DNA of 64,000 nucleotides from Pycnopodia helianthoides (lineage: Eukaryota; Echinodermata; Asteroidea; Forcipulatida; Asteriidae). The notes under the pieces are model-generated. The model was not told where the DNA came from, searched no databases, and saw only the letters and a program-made list of their open reading frames with translations. Positions within the stretch are counted from its first letter, which is position 1. Every line of letters starts with the position of its first letter. This document shows positions 59,045 through 64,000 of the stretch, piece after piece. The translations under genes and the position numbers were made by a program. Where the stretch lies: positions 14,421,703 through 14,485,702 of the forward strand of contig CM063258.1 of the NCBI GenBank assembly GCA_032158295.1, read 5' to 3'.

Positions 59045-59810
59045 CCCTGCTGTCCTACCATTCAATATCAACCACTGTGGTTATGATTGATAGATGAACT
59101 ATGCCAGCCATTTTATTAGAACTCATAAGTACACATTCAACCCTTCTACTTTCTTACCATTCATTATCACCAATCACTATGGTTATGATGGATAGATAAA
59201 CTATGCTGTCCTGTAAGATAATAGCATATGTTGAATTCATAAGTAGACAGTCAACCCTCCTACTTTCTGACCACTCAACATCCCCCACCACTGTGGTTAT
59301 GATTGATAGATAAACTATGACAGGCTGTAATATGATATCATCTGTTGAACTCATAAGTACACAGTCAACCCTCCTACTTTCTGACCATTCTTTATCGCCC
59401 ACCACTGTGGTTATGATTAATAGATAATCTATGCCAGCCAGCAATATGAGATCATGTTGAATTCAACGACACAGTACACAGTCAACCCTCCTACTGTCTG
59501 ACCATTCATTATCACCCGCTGTGGTTATGATTGATAAATAAACTATGCCAGCTAGCAATATGATATCATAATTAAGTTGAATTCATCAACACAGTACACA
59601 GTCAACCCTCCTACTGTCTGACCATTCATTATGACCCACTGTGGTTATGATTGATTAATAAACTATGCCAGTCAGCAATATGATATCATAATTAAGTTGA
59701 AATCGTTGACATAGTACAAAGTTAACCCTCCTACTGTCTGACCATTCAATAATCACACACTGTGGTGATGGTAGATAGTGTGATGATAGATAGATATTCT
59801 GTGCCAGCCT
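59045..59810. repeat. ~110-bp tandem array derived from a MITE
   Basis: About seven copies of a unit containing CAACCCTCCTACTGTCTGAC, TGTGGTTATGATTGATAGAT and AAACTATGCCAGC. These words match family-B MITEs (10119 and 27223), so the array appears to be an amplified piece of that element. Confidence 0.85.
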
Positions 59811-59825
59811 GCAATATGAAATCAT

Positions 59826-62800
59826 GTGGTGAATGCATCTGTGTTTTCTCAGCAAACAAGTCATATTCTTCCCCTCAAACAAGTCATGTGTTTCCTCTGC
59901 AAACAAGTCATGTGTTTCCCCTCAAACAAGTCCTCTTTCCTCTGTAAACAAGTCATGTGTTTCCTCTGCCAAGTCCTCTGTTTCCCCTCAAACAAGTCAT
60001 ATGTTTCCCCTCAAACAAGTCATATGTTTCCTCTGCAAACAAGTCCTCTGTTTCCCCTCCAACAAGTCCTCTTTCCCTCAAAAAAGTCATGTGTTTCCTC
60101 TCAAACAAGTCATCTGTTTTCCCCTAAACAAAGTCCTTTTTCCCTTAAACAAGTCATGTGTTTCCTCTCAAACAAGTCCATTGTTTCCCCTCAAACAGTC
60201 CTTCTTTCCCCTCAAACAAGTCATGTGTTTCCTTGCAAACAAGTCACTGTTTCCCCTCAACAAGTCCTCTGTTTCCCCTCAAACAAGTCTTTTTCCCTCA
60301 AACAAGTCATTTTTCCTCTGAACAAGTCTGTCTTTCCCTCAAACAAGTCTTGTTCCTCAAATCATATGTTTCCCTCAAACAAGTCATGTTTCTCCAATCT
60401 GTTTCCTCTCAAAACAAGTCTCTCTTTCCCTCAACAAACAAGTCATGTGTTTCCTCTGCAAAACAAGTCCTCTGTTTCCCTTCAAACAAGTCTGTTTTCC
60501 TCAAAAAGTCTTGTTTCCTCTCAAACAAGTCATGTGTTTCCTCTGCAAACACAGTCATCTGTTTCCTCTCAAACAAGTCATGTGTTTCTCTGCAAACAAG
60601 TCATGTGTTTCCCTCAAACAAGTCCTCTTTCCCCTTAAACAAGTCATGTGTTTCCTCTCAAACAAGTCTTGTTCCCCTCAAACAAGTCATTGTTTCCCCT
60701 CAAAACAAGTCATGTGTTTCCTCTGCAAACAAGTCCTCTGTTTCCCCTCAAACAAGTCATAGTTTCCTCTAAACAAGTTTGTTTCCTCTGCAAACAAGTC
60801 ACTGTTTCCCTCAAACAAGTCTTGTTTCCCTTCAAACAAGTCATTGTTTCCCTCAAACAAGTCATTGTTTCCCCTCAAACAAGTCATGTGTTTCCCTTCA
60901 AACAAGTCTTCTCCTTCAAACAAGTCATGTGTTTCCTCTGCAAACAAGTCATCGTGTTTCCCTAAACAAGTCATTGTTTCCTCAAACAAGTCTGTTTCCC
61001 TCAAACAAGTCTGTTTCCCCTCAATCAAGTCATTGTTTCCTCAAACAAGTCATTGTTTCTCTGAAACAAGTCTCTGTTTCCCTTTAAAAAGTCCTTTTCC
61101 CCTAAACAAGTCATTTGTTTCCCTGCAACAAGTCATTGTTTCCCTCAACAAGTCTTTGTTCCTCAAACAAGCATGTGTTTCCTTAAACAAGTCCTGTTTC
61201 CTAAACAAGTTTTTCCCCTCAAACAAGTCATTGTTTCCTCTCAACAAGTCATTGTTTCCCTCAAACAAGTCTCTTTCCCTCAACAGTCATGTGTTTCCTC
61301 TGCAAACAAGTCCTTGTTTCCCTCAAACAAGTCATGTTTCCCTCAACAAGTCTTGTTTCCCTCAAACAAGTCATGTTTCCCTCAACAAGTCATGTTTTCC
61401 TTCAACAAGTCATTTTTCCCTCAAACAAGTCCTCTGTTTCCCCTCAAACAAGTCATTGTTTCCCTCAAACAAGTCATTGTTTCTCTCTAAACAAGTCATT
61501 GTTTCCCTCAAACAAGTCTTGTTTCCCTCAAACAAGTCTCTGTTTCCCCTAAACAAGTTCTGTTTCCCTCAAAAGTCATGTGTTTCCTCTCAAACAAGTC
61601 TTGTTTCCCAAACAAGTCTTGTTTCCCTCTCAAACAAGTCATTGTTTTCCTCAAACAAGTCTGTTTCCCTAAACAAGTCCTCTGTTTCCCTCAAACAAGT
61701 CATGTGTTTCTCTCAAACAAGTCCTGTTTTCCCTCAAACAAGTCATTGTTCCCCTAAACAAGTCTTGTTTCCCTAAACAAGTCCTCTTTTCCCCTCAAAC
61801 AAGTCAGTGTTTCCCTGCAACAAGTCATTGTTTCCCTCAAACAAGTCTTGTTTCCCCTCAAACAAGTCTCTTTTCCCTAAACAAGTCATTGTTTCCCTCA
61901 AACAGTCATTGTTCTAAAATCTTGTTCCCTCAAACAAGTCTTGTTTCCCCTCAAACAAGTCCTTTTCCCTTAAACAAGTCATTGTTTCCTCTGCAAACAA
62001 GTCCTCTGTTTCCCTCAAACAAGTATTTTTTCCTAAACAAGTCATTGTTTCCTCTGCAAACAAGTCCTGTTTCCCCTCAAACAAGTTTCCTCATTGTTTT
62101 CCCTCAAACAAGTCTCTGTTTCCCTCAAACAAGTCATGTGTTTCCCTCAAACAAGTCTTGTTTCCCTGCAAACAAGTCTTGTCTCGTTTTCCCTCAAACA
62201 AGTCTTGTTTCCCTCAAACAAGTCTTGTTTCCCTCAAACAGTCTTGTTTCCCTCAAAAATCATGTTTTTTCCTCAAACAAGTCTTGTTTCCTTCAAACAA
62301 GTCATGTTTTTTCTAACAAGTTCTTTCCCTCTGTTTCCCTCAAACAAGTCTTGTCCTTAACAGTCATGTGTTTCCCTGCAAACAAGTCATCTGTTTCCCC
62401 TCAAACAAGTCTATCTCTGTTTTCCCTCAAACAAGTCATATGTTTCCTTCAAACAAGTCATTGTTTTCCTCTGCAAACAAGTCTCTGTTTTCCCTCAAAC
62501 AAGTCCTTTTTCCCCTCAAACAAGTCATGTGTTTCCTCTGCAAACAAGTCCTCTGTTTCCCCTCAAAACAAGTCATATGTTTCCCCTCAAACAAGTCATG
62601 TGTTTCCTCTGCAAACAAGTCCTCTGTTTCCCGTAAACAAGTATCAAAAGTCATTTTTCCCTTAAACAAGTCATGTGTGTCCTCTGCAAACAAGTCCTCT
62701 GTTTCCCGTAAAATAGTCCTTTTCCCCTTAAAACAAGTCATGTGTTTCCTCTACAAACAAGTCATGTGTCCCTCAACAAGTCTTCTCTCCTCTGCAAACA

Positions 62801-64000
62801 AGTCATGTGTTTCCTCTCAAACAAGTCATGTGTTTCCCTCAAACAAGTCCTGTTTCCCTTAAACAAGTCATGTGTTTTCCTCTCAAACAAGACATGTAAT
62901 TCCTTTTCAAACAAGTCCTCTGTTTACCCTCAATCGAGTCTATTTTCCCTTCAAACAAGTCATGTATTTCCTCTGCAAACAAGTCATTTGTTTCCACTCA
63001 AACAAGTCCTTCTTTCCCCTTAAACAAGTCATCTGTTTCCTCTGCAAACAAGTCATCTGTTTCCCTAAACAAGTCTGTGTTTCCCCTCAAACAAGTCCTT
63101 TTCCCCTCAAACAAGTCATGTCTTTCCTATGCAAACAAGTCCTCTGTTTCCCTCAAACAAGTCATATGTTTCCCGTCAAACAAGTCATGTGTTTCCTCTT
63201 AAACAAATCATTGTTTCCTCTGCAAACAAGTCCTCTTTTCCCCTCAAACAAGCCATGTGTTTTCCCTGCAAACAAGTCCTCTGTTTCCCCTCAAACGAGT
63301 CATAAGTTTTCCCTCTAACAAAACATGTGTTTCCCTGCAAACAAGTCATATGTTTCCCCTCAAACAAGTTATGTGTTTCCTGTGCAAAAAAGTCCTCTGT
63401 TTTCCTTAAACAAGTCCCCTCTTTCCCCTCAAACAAGTCATGTCTTTCCTCTGCAAACAAGTCCTCTGTTTCCCCTCAAACAAGTCCTCTTTCCCCTTAA
63501 ACAAGTCATGTGTTTCCTCTGCAAACAACTCCTCTGTTTCCTCTAAAACAAGTCCTCGCTTTCCCTTTAAACAAGTCATGTGTTTCCTCTCCAAAGAAGT
63601 CATGCGTTTCCCCTCAAACAAGTCCTCTTTCCCCTTAAACAAGTCATGTGTTTCCCCTCAAACAAGTCTTCTTTCCTCTGCAAACAAGTCATGTGTTTCC
63701 TCTGCAAACAAGTCCTCTGTTTCCCTCAAACAAGTCATACATGTATGTTTCCCGTCAAACAAGTCATATGTTTCCTCTGCAAACAAGTCCTCTGTTTCCC
63801 CTCAAACGAGTCATATGTTTTCCCTCTAACAAGTCATGTGTTTCCTCTGCAAACAAGTCACCTGTTTCCCGTCAAACAAGAAGTCATGTGTTTCCTCTGC
63901 AAATAAGTCACCTGTTTCCCGTCAAACAAGTCATGTGTTTCCTCTGCAAACAAGTGATCTGTTTCCCCTCAAACAAGTCATGTGTTTCCTCTACAAACAA
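59826..64000. repeat. 23-25-bp minisatellite running off the window
   Basis: More than 160 units alternate mainly between CAAACAAGTCATGTGTTTCCTCTG and CAAACAAGTCCTCTGTTTCCCCT forms. Long open frames in it (repeating SNKS and CVSS words) are artefacts of a low-stop repeat. It begins in ABCF1 intron 3. Units at 59850-60100 and 62500-64000 are regular, those in between carry many short deletions. Confidence 0.95.

Noticed and set aside
59826..60638. Long open reading frames of repeating SNKS/CVSS words in the 3' minisatellite
   Set aside because: They arise in several frames of the same low-stop repeat, shift frame with every indel and lack splice or start context. I treat them as artefacts, not a repetitive secreted protein.
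59826..64000. CRISPR-like array
   Set aside because: There are no unique spacers between units, the repeat is head-to-tail, and the DNA is eukaryotic.

Overview
The window is nuclear DNA from an animal. It has intron-rich genes with GT-AG splice sites, TTAGGG-type telomere-like repeats, a very dense load of small DNA transposons, tRNA-derived SINEs, LINE tails and one degenerate LTR retrotransposon. Gene content, the TTAGGG repeat and a Gmr1-like retrotransposon (integrase before reverse transcriptase, described from deuterostomes) suggest a marine invertebrate deuterostome, most likely an echinoderm. The species is not resolved.

Layout: 1-7449 is repeat-rich intergenic DNA. 7450-19950 (+) is a complete 14-exon kynurenine/cysteine-conjugate aminotransferase gene (KYAT3-like, 457 aa, probable mitochondrial presequence). 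19951-23377 is a spacer with LINE, SINE and tandem repeats. 23378-35350 (+) is a 12-exon SMYD-family (SET+MYND) gene of about 492 aa, with an apparently perfect U12-type AT-AC intron. 36692-40412 (-) is the complete ribosomal protein eL8/RPL7A gene (266 aa), whose introns carry three copies of a U36-like box C/D snoRNA. 40533-42452 (+) is MED22 (151 aa), divergent from RPL7A across a short shared promoter, the arrangement known from the vertebrate surfeit locus (SURF3/SURF5). 44747 to past the window end (+) is the 5' part of an ABCF1-like gene, of which three N-terminal exons are visible.

The 11.9-kb first intron of the ABCF1-like gene holds nested transposons: a long-terminal-inverted-repeat element (46142-55313) contains a minus-strand Gmr1-like retrotransposon (46402-54605), whose 5' LTR contains a 1.2-kb TA-flanked foldback-type element (52523-53749). 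Farther on, intron 2 carries a hAT-type element with a perfect 8-bp target duplication. Intron 3 begins with an array derived from a MITE-like sequence and then enters a >4.1-kb minisatellite that runs off the window.

The five genes are housekeeping or regulatory genes with no evident common pathway. The functional links visible are the shared RPL7A/MED22 promoter and the intron-hosted snoRNAs, which would target 18S and 28S rRNA while their host encodes a 60S protein. The most notable observations are the AT-AC intron, the Gmr1-like element with its SCAN-like capsid segment, the triplicated dual-guide snoRNA, and several transposon families with clean target duplications.
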